Made by a program: the position numbers and the translations under genes
In this document: in pieces, positions 36,901 to 44,062 of the stretch
Layout: every line of letters begins with the position of its first letter
Position numbering within the stretch: the first letter of the stretch is position 1
Assembly (NCBI GenBank): GCA_009668975.1
Contig: SBEG01000001.1
Coordinates: 62,001 to 126,000 of the forward strand
Source of the DNA: Deltaproteobacteria bacterium
GTDB lineage: Bacteria; Desulfobacterota; Desulfuromonadia; Geobacterales; Geobacteraceae
Length of the DNA: 64,000 bases
Direction: 5' to 3'
The notes under the pieces: model-generated
Databases searched by the model: none
What the model was told of the DNA's origin: nothing
The model's input: the letters and a program-made list of their open reading frames with translations, nothing else

Positions 36901-37413
36901 TTCTTGTTCAAGGTCTGCTGTTTTGATTTTTCCGCTCGATTTGTCTTCTGGTTCAGGCGCTTTCCCCGCGACTTCCTGCTGTTGCCGGAATGTTTTGTCA
37001 GAAACACCTTTTCTTTGCGATGTTTTTTTCCCGGCCGTTACAGAGCGGACGACCCGCAGGTCATTGAGGACGACCTCTTTGAGTGCCTTGCTGTAGTTCA
37101 GGTTTATGCTCTGCATCTCGAAGCCGAATTCCTTGACAAAGTCTTGCGCTTCCATGAGCAACTGGTCACACGTCTTCTCAGCATCTGGCTGCCTCTCCGG
37201 GACATAGACAACGAAGCTTTTACTATACAGGAGTGAAAGTGCAACATAGACAAAAGCAGAGTCACCGTCATTGATCACACAGATAAAGGCCTCGCAGGGC
37301 TGCCGCTGTCTTTTCCCGAGTGCCAGCATCACGCTGGAGCTTGAGCGATACATCGCGACAACGTCCTGAGCATCTGCTTCAATAAAATTCAACATACTGT
37401 TTTCAATAAACAT
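33931..37413 (-). CDS. 1160-residue coiled-coil protein with the same domain at both ends
   Basis: I do not recognise this gene. Residues 1-125 and 1025-1160 are two copies of one domain: AFICVINDGDSAFVYVALSL aligns with AYVFSLREDGMPRVYIAFYL, VVYVPERQP (69-76) with MVYVPEKQP (about 1099-1106), and AQDFVKEFGFEMQSINL with GFDFIEIVGFMMDPMDL. A Lys/Pro/Ser linker (126-200) and another (946-1022) frame about 745 residues of heptad-like sequence rich in E, K, A and L. There is no signal peptide or membrane helix, so it should be cytoplasmic, a rod roughly 100 nm long if continuous. The ATG follows GGGGTGAAAG. A GEMM-I riboswitch with terminator lies 160 bases upstream. Function is unknown; a scaffold or spacer is the simplest idea. 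Confidence 0.85.
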   Translation of the reverse strand: MFIENSMLNFIEADAQDVVAMYRSSSSVMLALGKRQRQPCEAFICVINDGDSAFVYVALSLLYSKSFVVYVPERQPDAEKTCDQLLMEAQDFVKEFGFEMQSINLNYSKALKEVVLNDLRVVRSVTAGKKTSQRKGVSDKTFRQQQEVAGKAPEPEDKSSGKIKTADLEQEKKAARVVNETSPAKEGAKELAVLKSPPSQDKALLEELERKEQLVAEKERAEKEAAQALALLRSDNKRLEKELAAFEDKSKTEIAALQSGLADLGRRKTAAEVQAEKEISKLEKESQRLSEQVASQEKFAEDKLSALAAEIEKLSQVKKAAEQDASGKIADAKAEIDSLKAEQAEYAAAAAAEKQALHVELEQLNAAKTSAEKERAREIAVLKTELDGLKCLGDTDQELTALKDELERRRAEKSAMDNDLQKELSGLQVQRAVLEEEIQSIKVRRREELPVLQAELEETTREKQRLSVELEKELVSLQEEIERLRSTIASTRKTADVERENLAAEQQKLLQEKFDTDQTSEQELSKLRAQIVQAEDEKKAVQNSCADTCAELNAELERLATEKESLLRESAEKRTALQERISLLNDEIAAAQLSHDELLKSLRLDAEQLLARKAEVEEAAAAEISSREEEISLLKKTAESEQSANENTIAELKEKIEMLTADSISLEVITAEEIASLAAQEEQLTSKLRTDEAAAAEELAAAKARLVTVKSELRKKNDAAKVAIASVTSEIEKLEIEGNLRASEAAAQMTSLKARMLQFADDLLQAEKQAAEKTREVRKTLVSLIATLSDDEKLTGESSADPDLETWLASLQKEADQLQSEKSALENTTTGEVAMLRAKVTSLAAEKRAIEKSLAREMEALHVEAERLATEKAAAEKAANKVLKDIAEEVERLSEEKATAEKILEESIASAKTTARKLVDEKAELEERMVQHTKVHEEILAESVELPDKFSVTSTVPATKKAVPVSPPVQSSSGKNYVMTLDDSFETTETAAVLPVSDETDPFAFLQQEGAFEFGIQPKHGRKSSIVPVTFSLVKSKASVDYRRPEDVMEIYKSLNRTRVARDDNTTVTCDAYVFSLREDGMPRVYIAFYLVDSKEAMVYVPEKQPENEEEHAAIMSDGFDFIEIVGFMMDPMDLGDNTKSRITKLEKIPVLKRLTVAEG

Positions 37414-37573
37414 CTTTCACCCCATAAACCCGAACTGATGCTGATGTGCCAAAGTTGAGATGCCTGCCGGAGACGGTTATTCCAGTTAAATCGTAAACAC
37501 ACTTGGCACGTTTAAGAATAAGCTAACAGGGCCAATATGCCTAGCTGGATTGCGAAAGTAATTCCGCCCTAAC

Positions 37574-37624
37574 AAAAAAAAAGCCGGGGCCAAATATCAC
37601 TTCAGATATTTCGGCAACCCGGCT
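37574..37624 (-). terminator. Riboswitch expression-platform terminator
   Basis: On the minus strand the segment 37624-37605 pairs with 37598-37582 around a 6-base loop and is followed by nine T (37574-37582). Its 5' arm includes GCCGGGTTGCC, which is also the 3' strand of the aptamer, so ligand binding and termination exclude each other. This predicts an ON switch. Confidence 0.85.
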
Positions 37625-37690
37625 GTCTGCATGAGACCCATTAGGCTTTCCGCCCCACCCTCGCGGCTGGTTTAGTATTATCGTGTATCT
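37605..37690 (-). ncRNA. GEMM-I riboswitch, predicted 3',3'-cGAMP-selective
   Basis: The minus strand reads CACGATAATACTAAACC, a stem CCAGCC-GCGA-GGGTGG closed by a GNRA tetraloop, GGAAAGCC as tetraloop receptor side, GGGTCTCATGCAGAC, then AGCCGGGTTGCCG. This is the GEMM-I (c-di-GMP-I) layout with all invariant blocks in order. Aligned to the Vibrio Vc2 aptamer, A18, A47 and C92 are kept but position G20 is A. G20A is the change known to favour 3',3'-cGAMP over c-di-GMP. Positions 21 and 46 change together (C and G instead of G and C), which supports the alignment. It controls the coiled-coil gene downstream. Confidence 0.85.
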
Positions 37691-37912
37691 CAACATATTC
37701 AGTTGTTTTCCTTCATGCTTGCTCATTATCTGAAACCACAAGTCAAAGTCAACAAATTTCTCTTTTTACCGAATCGCAGGAGGACACCCAAAATTCAGCT
37801 TCTCGATTCAAATTCACGAAAAACTATGGTAGTATAAGCAGCAATTTGCTTTTCCGGATGCATTTTCGAAATGGCAGTATCAATCAACACACTCTCAATG
37901 GGAGGATATATC

Positions 37913-38122
37913 ATGCAAAACGTCGTACGATCTAACAAAACCATGACTGAAGAAGAACTTGCAAAACTCAAGGATGTTGACTGGGAATCTTACTATCGTG
38001 AATCCGCCCCAGCCGAATTGAAGGGTCTGACAAACTGTCCGGATTGTAACTCGATCCTTATTGCCCGCGATGTTCAGCCGGAGCTTTGCTGTTATCGTTG
38101 TGGGAAGAAAATCGCCCAATAA
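37913..38122 (+). CDS. 69-residue zinc-ribbon protein
   Basis: A small protein with an acidic N-terminal half (EEELAKLKDVDWESYY) and a zinc ribbon CPDC...CYRC at the C-terminus. The ATG at 37913 follows GGGAGGATATATC; the frame opens 14 codons earlier but without a ribosome site. It is divergent from the riboswitch-controlled gene. No function can be given. Confidence 0.7.
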   Translation: MQNVVRSNKTMTEEELAKLKDVDWESYYRESAPAELKGLTNCPDCNSILIARDVQPELCCYRCGKKIAQ

Positions 38123-38247
38123 CTGACTCCCGGTCACTGAGGTCTAATGCTGGTGACTGGATGCCATATCTCTCCGCTGATTTCCCGATTTGCTCTCTGT
38201 TCATAACCCGTGACCATCACTTTGCGGCGTCAGTTATGAGAAGGTAC

Positions 38248-38275
38248 TTGCATTATACTTTTATATTGCTAGTAT
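38248..38275 (+). promoter_or_regulatory. Probable promoter of the small secreted protein gene
   Basis: TTGCAT (38248-38253), 16 bases, TAGTAT (38270-38275), about 75 bases before the ATG. Confidence 0.4.
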
Positions 38276-38351
38276 TTCATAAAACATTCTGGCTTGAATC
38301 ACACTGAGGAATCTTCTCAACACACTGGAAATCAATCTCAAGGAGGGAATC

Positions 38352-38606
38352 ATGAAAAAAGTTTTGGTCGCAACAGTAACAGTAGCAGCATTTGTAGCCT
38401 GTTCCGGAATACTCTTTGCCGCGGAAGAGTACCCTACTCAGGAAGCGTCCGTAACCATGACGGTGAGCACTCCTGACGGGAAAGTCCTTCAGGAGGAGAC
38501 AGTTACCGATACAACAAAAGGTGCGGACACCGCGTCACAGTACAAGGCTCTGCAAAAAATGAAAACAACCGAAAAAAAAGACGCTGAGGCCACTGAAAAA
38601 AAATAG
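38352..38606 (+). CDS. Small exported protein of unknown function
   Basis: An 84-residue protein with a clear signal peptide (MKKVLVATVTVAAFVACSGILFA, cut near A23-A24; the cysteine is not in a good lipobox). The mature part is short, hydrophilic and Thr/Lys/Glu-rich, ending in EKKDAEATEKK, and probably disordered in the periplasm. AAGGAGGGAATC precedes the ATG. No family is recognised. Confidence 0.7.
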   Translation: MKKVLVATVTVAAFVACSGILFAAEEYPTQEASVTMTVSTPDGKVLQEETVTDTTKGADTASQYKALQKMKTTEKKDAEATEKK

Positions 38607-38663
38607 CGTCCCTGCCAGCAAAAGCTCTCATGTCTGGTGACAAATATTCCCGCACGGAATTAG

Positions 38664-38692
38664 CAAGGCCACATCAGTCCGATGTGGCCTTG
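38664..38692. other. Hairpin between convergent genes
   Basis: CAAGGCCACATC and GATGTGGCCTTG form a 12-base perfect stem with loop AGTCC between the small exported protein gene and bioC. It has no T-run on either side, so it is not a classical terminator, though it may stabilise or end both transcripts. Confidence 0.55.
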
Positions 38693-38741
38693 TCACCTCG
38701 TAGCAACAATGTATCAGACAAAGCATGTACCCTTACGGCTG

Positions 38742-39560
38742 CTAAACTTTCCGGACCCTTCCATAGATAACTTCATATGAAACCGGAACACCTTTTTCTT
38801 CCAGGAAATCACGCTGATAGAATTCCATCATTTTCGTAATAATTCTTCTTCCACCAAGACCTTTTTCCGGCATGCAGGCGGTTGTTCCGGCACCAATACC
38901 TTTAAGTGATTGAAGAAAAGCAGCGACGTCCGGGTAATATTCTTTCTCACGACTGTTCTTAACAAGGAGATCAGAGAAACCGGGTTGCGCAAGGGCACTC
39001 AGCACTTCTCCCTGAGAAAAGAAATGATGCGTTCGGTCCTTGCCGGTAGCATTTTCGGTACACAAAGCTCGTTGATACGAGCTCTTCAACTCGGACAGTG
39101 TTCCTTCGCCAAACAATGCAAACAGAAATATTCCGCCAGGCGCAAGCACCCTTTTTGCCTCGAAAAAAGCCTGATCCAGCACGCTAAGCCACTGATAGGT
39201 CGAGGTCGAAATGACCAGGTCGAAAGTCCCATCGGCAAAAGGGAGATTTTCAGCATCTCCTTGAACATACAGATGTTTTCCTTCTTCCTGAAAGGAATTT
39301 ATCGCCTCGATCCCCATTCCCGGGGCCAGATCAAGCCCGGCTAGGAATGCCTCGGGATAGGATCTTTGCAGAGACCTGAGGAGCATCCCGGTTCCGGCTC
39401 CCACATCAAGGATCCGCCGGGGGAAGATTGCCGGTTTCAGTTTCGAGAGTTCCGAAAGGATACTATCGATGACCAACTTCTGGACTATGACGGTTTCTTC
39501 GTAGCGGCATGAGCCACGATCAAAGGCTTTCCGTACTTTTGTTCTGTCAATTTTACCCAT
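38742..39560 (-). CDS. bioC: Malonyl-[ACP] O-methyltransferase BioC
   Basis: A 272-residue SAM-dependent methyltransferase. Motif I ILDVGAGTGMLLRSL, then AENLPFADGTFDLVISTSTYQWL, typical of BioC. It masks the free carboxyl of malonyl-ACP so that fatty-acid synthesis can build pimeloyl-ACP. ATG 39560 overlaps the bioH stop by eight bases; ATG 39584/39581 are alternatives. The neighbours bioH and bioF confirm the assignment. Confidence 0.92.
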   Translation of the reverse strand: MGKIDRTKVRKAFDRGSCRYEETVIVQKLVIDSILSELSKLKPAIFPRRILDVGAGTGMLLRSLQRSYPEAFLAGLDLAPGMGIEAINSFQEEGKHLYVQGDAENLPFADGTFDLVISTSTYQWLSVLDQAFFEAKRVLAPGGIFLFALFGEGTLSELKSSYQRALCTENATGKDRTHHFFSQGEVLSALAQPGFSDLLVKNSREKEYYPDVAAFLQSLKGIGAGTTACMPEKGLGGRRIITKMMEFYQRDFLEEKGVPVSYEVIYGRVRKV

Positions 39561-40371
39561 AAATTTTTTCAAGGAACTCATCAATCACAGAATTGAATTC
39601 GCGGGGACGTGAATACATGGGAGCATGCCCTGCCCCGGCCAAAATGGTACAGTGCGCGCCGGAAATCTGTCCGGCCATGAATCGTGAGGCATCTGCAGGG
39701 CAAATCACATCACGGTCACCATGAACCAGCAGTGCCGGTTCTGTAATCGTAGCGAGTACAGATCGCATATCTGCCGTTTCAAGCGTCTGCAGAACCGGAA
39801 CGAGAACCGTCTCCGCAGAAACCGGCAACTTGGGCAGGACCTCCCGAGCTAATTCCTTGAACCCCCTTTCTGATTGCTCCTCAGAGAAAAACATCCTCTG
39901 GAGAAAACCGTCCAGCGCCTTCCGTGGATTTCTCCGCAGAAGCAGGGAAAGGGACCGCGGTTCCTTCGGGGGAAGTCCATGCGGATAATCAGCAGCTGAA
40001 CAGTATTTCGCGGTACCGGAGACCAGCACCAGCGAAGTAAGTCGATCCCGCACGGCCGGATAAGCGGCAAGCGCTACCAGCGAACCGAGCGACCAGCCGA
40101 ACAGTGTCACAGCGGCAAGTTCCAAATGGTCGAAAAGGAGTGTGACATCTGCAGCCAGAGCTTCGATGCCATACCCCGAACAGGACGGCTGGGAACGGCC
40201 GTGCCCCCGAAGATCGAAGACAATACAGCGGTAGCGGGATGCAAAGTATTCTTTTTGCCGCGACCAGATCTGAGAGGAAAGAGACCAGCCATGAACAAAC
40301 AGCAAGGGCTTGCCGGCGCCAACCTCTTCATAATAGAGTTTTACCTGGTCGCTCGTTGTGATAAACGGCAT
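39553..40371 (-). CDS. bioH: Pimeloyl-[ACP] methyl ester esterase BioH
   Basis: A 272-residue alpha/beta hydrolase. Oxyanion segment LLFVHGWSLSS, nucleophile elbow FGWSLGSLVA, catalytic aspartate in HGDRDVICPA and histidine in GAGHAPMYSRP. It removes the methyl group added by BioC once the chain is complete. Its ATG shares bases with the bioF stop (TGATG). The operon context chooses BioH among the many similar hydrolases. Confidence 0.88.
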   Translation of the reverse strand: MPFITTSDQVKLYYEEVGAGKPLLFVHGWSLSSQIWSRQKEYFASRYRCIVFDLRGHGRSQPSCSGYGIEALAADVTLLFDHLELAAVTLFGWSLGSLVALAAYPAVRDRLTSLVLVSGTAKYCSAADYPHGLPPKEPRSLSLLLRRNPRKALDGFLQRMFFSEEQSERGFKELAREVLPKLPVSAETVLVPVLQTLETADMRSVLATITEPALLVHGDRDVICPADASRFMAGQISGAHCTILAGAGHAPMYSRPREFNSVIDEFLEKIYG

Positions 40372-41597
40372 CAGAGAGCCTCATTTCGCGGCCCGGATTC
40401 CTGCCCGGCACCCGTCGTTTCCGGAAGTATGCCCAACCGGTCCCTTGTCCGGCATATGGCAGCCACCACCTGCTGAAGATCCGCCAAACGGTGGGTTGCC
40501 ATGAGCGTGCAACGCAGGCGGCTGCTGCCGACCGGAACCGTCGGCGGGCGTATGCCCTGAACAAAAATCCCCTCTTCGAGCAGAGCACGTGAGAACTCCA
40601 TGGTTCTATGCGCCTCACCAACGAAGACCGGGACAATCTGGGTATCACTGCCCAGGGTGTCAAATCCGGCGGAGGAAAGTGCTGTCCGCAGATACAGCGA
40701 ATTTTCCGCCAAGCGCTGTCGTAACTCGGCGCCTTCACGGGAATCCACAATCTCAATGGCCGCTGATGCCGCCGCCAGCACTGCCGGCGGCAATGAGGTC
40801 GAAAAAATGAAGGAACGTGCCCTGTTCACGAGATAATCGACTATCTCGTTCGTGCTGGCAATAAATGCCCCAAAACCGCCGAGTGCCTTGCCCAGGGTAC
40901 CCATGGTAATATCGATCTCCGCTGAGAGTCCAAAGTATTCCGCTGTACCGCGCCCGGTAAGCCCCAGGACCCCGGTTCCATGCGCGTCGTCCACCATGAG
41001 GAGCGCGCCGAATTCCTTTTTCAGGGACACCAACTCCGCCAACTTTGCCAGATCTCCATCCATACTGAAGACCCCGTCCGCAATAATGATCCTACGGCCC
41101 TCACCCCGCGAGTTCTCCAGGCAACGACGAAGAAAAGCCATATCGTTATGGGGATAGCGCACCATCCGGGCGCGGGAAAGAAGACACCCATCAACGATAC
41201 TGGCATGGTTCAACTTATCGGAAAAAAGAATATCACCCTTTTGCGCAAGTGCAGGAATAACACCGGTATTGGCGGCATACCCCGAATTGAAAAGCATCGC
41301 CCGCTCCGTCCCTTTAAACGTGGCGATCTGCTCTTCAAGTTGCTCATGCAGCGCCATTGTTCCAGAGACAAGGCGGGATGCACCGGTCCCGACGCCATAC
41401 TTTTCAACCGCCTTTATCGCTGCCTCTTTGAGAGCCGGATGATCGACCAGCCCCAGGTAATTGTTCGAACAGAGCAGGAGCACCTCTTTCCCGTCCAAGA
41501 CAACTCGAGCGCCTTGGCTCCCCTCGATACGCGACATACTCCGGTACAGGCCCTGGCATTTTAATACATTAAGTTCAAAGGCATACGAATTCGCCAC
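40371..41597 (-). CDS. bioF: 8-amino-7-oxononanoate synthase
   Basis: A 408-residue PLP enzyme that condenses pimeloyl-ACP with alanine. [10 protein letters not shown] near residue 45, [21 protein letters not shown], the aspartate motif [12 protein letters not shown] and the lysine segment [12 protein letters not shown]. The GTG at 41597 follows GGAGGG. First gene of bioF-bioH-bioC; bioA, bioD and bioB are not in the window. A BirA-like operator lies 32 bases upstream. Confidence 0.95.
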   Translation of the reverse strand: MANSYAFELNVLKCQGLYRSMSRIEGSQGARVVLDGKEVLLLCSNNYLGLVDHPALKEAAIKAVEKYGVGTGASRLVSGTMALHEQLEEQIATFKGTERAMLFNSGYAANTGVIPALAQKGDILFSDKLNHASIVDGCLLSRARMVRYPHNDMAFLRRCLENSRGEGRRIIIADGVFSMDGDLAKLAELVSLKKEFGALLMVDDAHGTGVLGLTGRGTAEYFGLSAEIDITMGTLGKALGGFGAFIASTNEIVDYLVNRARSFIFSTSLPPAVLAAASAAIEIVDSREGAELRQRLAENSLYLRTALSSAGFDTLGSDTQIVPVFVGEAHRTMEFSRALLEEGIFVQGIRPPTVPVGSSRLRCTLMATHRLADLQQVVAAICRTRDRLGILPETTGAGQESGPRNEAL

Positions 41598-41628
41598 AAC
41601 TGTTCACCCTCCATGGAAGCCACCCGAC

Positions 41629-41660
41629 TGGTCAACCTTATCCACAGAACAGGTTAACAA
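41629..41660 (-). promoter_or_regulatory. BirA-like biotin operator
   Basis: TGGTCAACC (41629-41637), a 14-base spacer and GGTTAACAA (41652-41660) form the two half-sites of the bacterial BirA box (TTGTNAACC, 14-15 bases, GGTTNACAA), with one mismatch in the left half. The position in front of bioF fits repression by biotinyl-AMP-bound BirA. Confidence 0.65.
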
Positions 41661-41745
41661 CTTCTGGGGTACCACATCCTAAATTGTTTGTAAAAGGATT
41701 TTTTCGGCATTGGGGCAGGATCCAACTGGAAACGCGAGACTCACT

Positions 41746-41791
41746 AAAAAGTAACCGCCAGCAAAGTTCTGATGACTTCACTGGCGGTCAC
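41746..41791 (-). terminator. Terminator of the DUF3108 gene
   Basis: An 18-base imperfect inverted repeat (41751-41768 with 41774-41791) is followed on the minus strand by five T. It lies 17 bases past the stop of the gene at 41808 and insulates bioF from it. Confidence 0.8.
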
Positions 41792-41807
41792 GGTTTAGCA
41801 ACAGCAC

Positions 41808-42590
41808 TTACTGCCGTTTATATGTTCCTCCCACCAACGTTGCGGTGACACTACCAATCTTTACTTTTGTTTTCATTTTAACCGGAAGGAGTCGACTGTC
41901 ATCAGTCAACCAGATCAACATATCGCCCTTCCTATCAATTATTCCTTCCGATTGCATGAGCGGTTTTATAACGATGGTAGAAAAGGTACCGAGCGATGTT
42001 TTGATTTTTTCTTTCCGCAGCACTTGAACCTCTACTTTCCATGTCTTGGTATTATCAAGAATCGTCAGGAACACAGACTTTCCTACTTCCAGATTGAGAG
42101 TCCTGACATAATAAAAGCTGGAGAGTGTATCCAACGTTGCAGGCACTATAGGAAGTTCCTTTTTTTCGCCATTCAGGTTGTCTTTGTAATAGGCGATTCC
42201 CTTTGCATGATTAAACTGAATCTCCCTATCCCGGCGATGATTACCTTCCCGTGTCTTCAGGGAGTAAGATTTCGAATGGCCGAAATTTGAATCAGGATTT
42301 GACGTCAACACCGATTCAATTCGATCTTCAACCGGAAAGAAAACCGTAATCCAATCGGCGGAGCGGGCAATGGAGACAATTTTGATTTCTCCCTTATCGG
42401 CCGTAATTTCCTGCGTAGCTGTCCCCGCCTTAATACCGGTCCAGGTCAGGTCATAAATCAGTTTTTCTGGAATGGTCAATGCTGCCGCCTTCTCGGCAAA
42501 GAAAAAAGATGACAGCCACAGGCATGCAAAAAAAATCACCAGGATATTATTAATACCTGCCCTGCTCGTACAATTCACTTTGATACTCAT
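41808..42590 (-). CDS. DUF3108 domain protein, exported
   Basis: A 260-residue protein with a signal peptide (about residues 1-37) and a DUF3108 domain: EKLIYDLTWTGIKAGTATQEI, then FFPVEDRIESVL, YYVRTLNLEVGKSV, ending with WLTDDSRLLPVKMKTKVKIGSVTATL. The family is periplasmic, beta-rich and lipoprotein-carrier-like; no function is proven. AAGGAGAACATAC precedes the ATG at 42590. Confidence 0.85.
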   Translation of the reverse strand: MSIKVNCTSRAGINNILVIFFACLWLSSFFFAEKAAALTIPEKLIYDLTWTGIKAGTATQEITADKGEIKIVSIARSADWITVFFPVEDRIESVLTSNPDSNFGHSKSYSLKTREGNHRRDREIQFNHAKGIAYYKDNLNGEKKELPIVPATLDTLSSFYYVRTLNLEVGKSVFLTILDNTKTWKVEVQVLRKEKIKTSLGTFSTIVIKPLMQSEGIIDRKGDMLIWLTDDSRLLPVKMKTKVKIGSVTATLVGGTYKRQ

Positions 42591-42641
42591 GTATGTTCTC
42601 CTTTTTTCTTGACGGGATGACGCAAAACAAATCATGCCGGG

Positions 42642-42669
42642 TTGAATTCACAAACTTTTTTGCTATAGT
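42642..42669 (+). promoter_or_regulatory. Promoter of the SAP-motif small protein
   Basis: TTGAAT (42642-42647), 16 bases, TATAGT (42664-42669) with TGC in front (extended -10). The ATG is 43 bases downstream. Confidence 0.55.
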
Positions 42670-42711
42670 TTTGAAAAAATTCCACGTAACCCACTACAAG
42701 GAGAAACCCGC

Positions 42712-42891
42712 ATGAAACTTGATGACGTGAAAAAAATTGCAAAAGACCGGGGCTTACAGAGTAAAAACATGAAAAAAGCAGAGCTCATTCGAGCAATTCA
42801 GCGAGATGAAGGAAATTGCGACTGTTACAATACCAGTTCATCCGATACCTGTGGACAGTATTCCTGCATCTGGCGTGACGATTGTCGCTGA
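42712..42891 (+). CDS. 59-residue SAP-motif, cysteine-rich protein
   Basis: A small protein behind a strong ribosome site (AAGGAGAAACCCGC). Residues 1-35 form a SAP-type helix-extended loop-helix (LDDVKKIAKDRGLQSKNMKKAELIRAIQ), a motif that often binds nucleic acid. The tail CDCYNTSSSDTCGQYSCIWRDDC holds five cysteines. It has its own promoter and ends 11 bases before the convergent phosphoesterase gene. Function unknown; nucleic-acid binding with a metal or redox tail is a guess. Confidence 0.75.
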   Translation: MKLDDVKKIAKDRGLQSKNMKKAELIRAIQRDEGNCDCYNTSSSDTCGQYSCIWRDDCR

Positions 42892-42901
42892 TTTCTCGTC
42901 G

Positions 42902-44050
42902 CTAGTTTTCCTCGGGAACACGCACCAAATCGATTACGGAAACCTCCGGGGGTGCCAGAAATCGGATCGGTGGCCCCCAGGTTCCCGTTCCTCTGCTTAC
43001 ATACAAAAAGCAGGTATCCAGGACCCGGGAAAGGCCGGTCTGAACCGGATAGAACAGATGTGTCGCCAAACCGAACGGAAAAATCTGGCCCTTATGGATA
43101 TGCCCTGAAAGTTGCAGATCGAAAAACCCGGCATTTTGCCTTGACACCACTGGCCGATGTTTCAACAGCACGACATAGCGCCGTTGGGGAGCTTTTTTGA
43201 GAAGTCCCTCTTCACTTATTTTCCCTGAACCGAATTTAACCCCAGCAGGATCATCCACCCCAACGACCGTCAGTATGCCGGCAACATCCAGCAGTTCACC
43301 TTGCAGTACGCTGAATCCCGCATTCCGCATGAAATCCATTGAATTTTTGATCCCTGCGTAGAACTCGTGGTTGCCGGTAACCGCAATCTTGCCGAAGGGA
43401 GTATGGACTTTGCCCAATGCATCAGAAAGAGTCGTCATACCATCCAACTGACCGTCCACCAAATCACCGGTTGAAACCAGCAGGTCCGGTTTCGCCCTTT
43501 CGATTTCTCGAATGATTCTCTGCAATCTTTGCTCCCGGATGATCAAGCCGACATGGACATCGGAAATCTGGACAATTCTGAATGAATTGATCGATGGTGG
43601 AAGTTTGCTGGTCGGGATGACGACTTTTTCCAACCTGACAGCTTGTGCCTCAAAAAACCCGTATATGGAAATGCCAAGCGCAAGGATACCAGCAAACAGA
43701 AAAGCCTGGCGAGCGGTAACGAAAATCAAGGCCTCCCGTTGTAAACAAAGACCTCCCAACCAGAGCAAAACTCTACCGAAATCTATCATCACCATTGTCA
43801 CGCAAAAGAGAAAAAGAAACCCCATCCAGGTATAGCCGGTTACGGCAAGCGGAACCGCAACTGATTCAAGCCCTTTTTTTTCGATAAAACGGACAAGCAC
43901 CGGAGCCAGGACCATCAACATCATCCAGGCAGCGAGTGAAACAGTACCCAGGATGGTCAGCGGGAACGCGGCATTCACCTTACGGAAAGCATAGTAGTGC
44001 ATGCCCGCATAAAGCGAGATAAATGTCAGCAGAAATAATGACATGTTCAT
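42902..44050 (-). CDS. Membrane-anchored metallophosphoesterase
   Basis: A 382-residue protein. Four or five hydrophobic helices occupy residues 1-145. A calcineurin-like phosphoesterase domain follows with all metal motifs: QISDVHVG, GDLVDG, GNHEFY, LLKHRP and GHIHKGQ. Relatives (YaeI/YkoQ type) act on UDP-diacylglucosamine or other lipid-linked phosphates at the membrane; the substrate here is unknown. GGGAGTAAA precedes the ATG. It lies directly downstream of the decayed RND gene. Confidence 0.88.
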   Translation of the reverse strand: MNMSLFLLTFISLYAGMHYYAFRKVNAAFPLTILGTVSLAAWMMLMVLAPVLVRFIEKKGLESVAVPLAVTGYTWMGFLFLFCVTMVMIDFGRVLLWLGGLCLQREALIFVTARQAFLFAGILALGISIYGFFEAQAVRLEKVVIPTSKLPPSINSFRIVQISDVHVGLIIREQRLQRIIREIERAKPDLLVSTGDLVDGQLDGMTTLSDALGKVHTPFGKIAVTGNHEFYAGIKNSMDFMRNAGFSVLQGELLDVAGILTVVGVDDPAGVKFGSGKISEEGLLKKAPQRRYVVLLKHRPVVSRQNAGFFDLQLSGHIHKGQIFPFGLATHLFYPVQTGLSRVLDTCFLYVSRGTGTWGPPIRFLAPPEVSVIDLVRVPEEN

Positions 44051-44062
44051 TTTACTCCCACG

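Noticed and set aside
38664..38692. Strong hairpin as an intrinsic terminator
   Set aside because: There is no T-run on either side; kept only as a hairpin.
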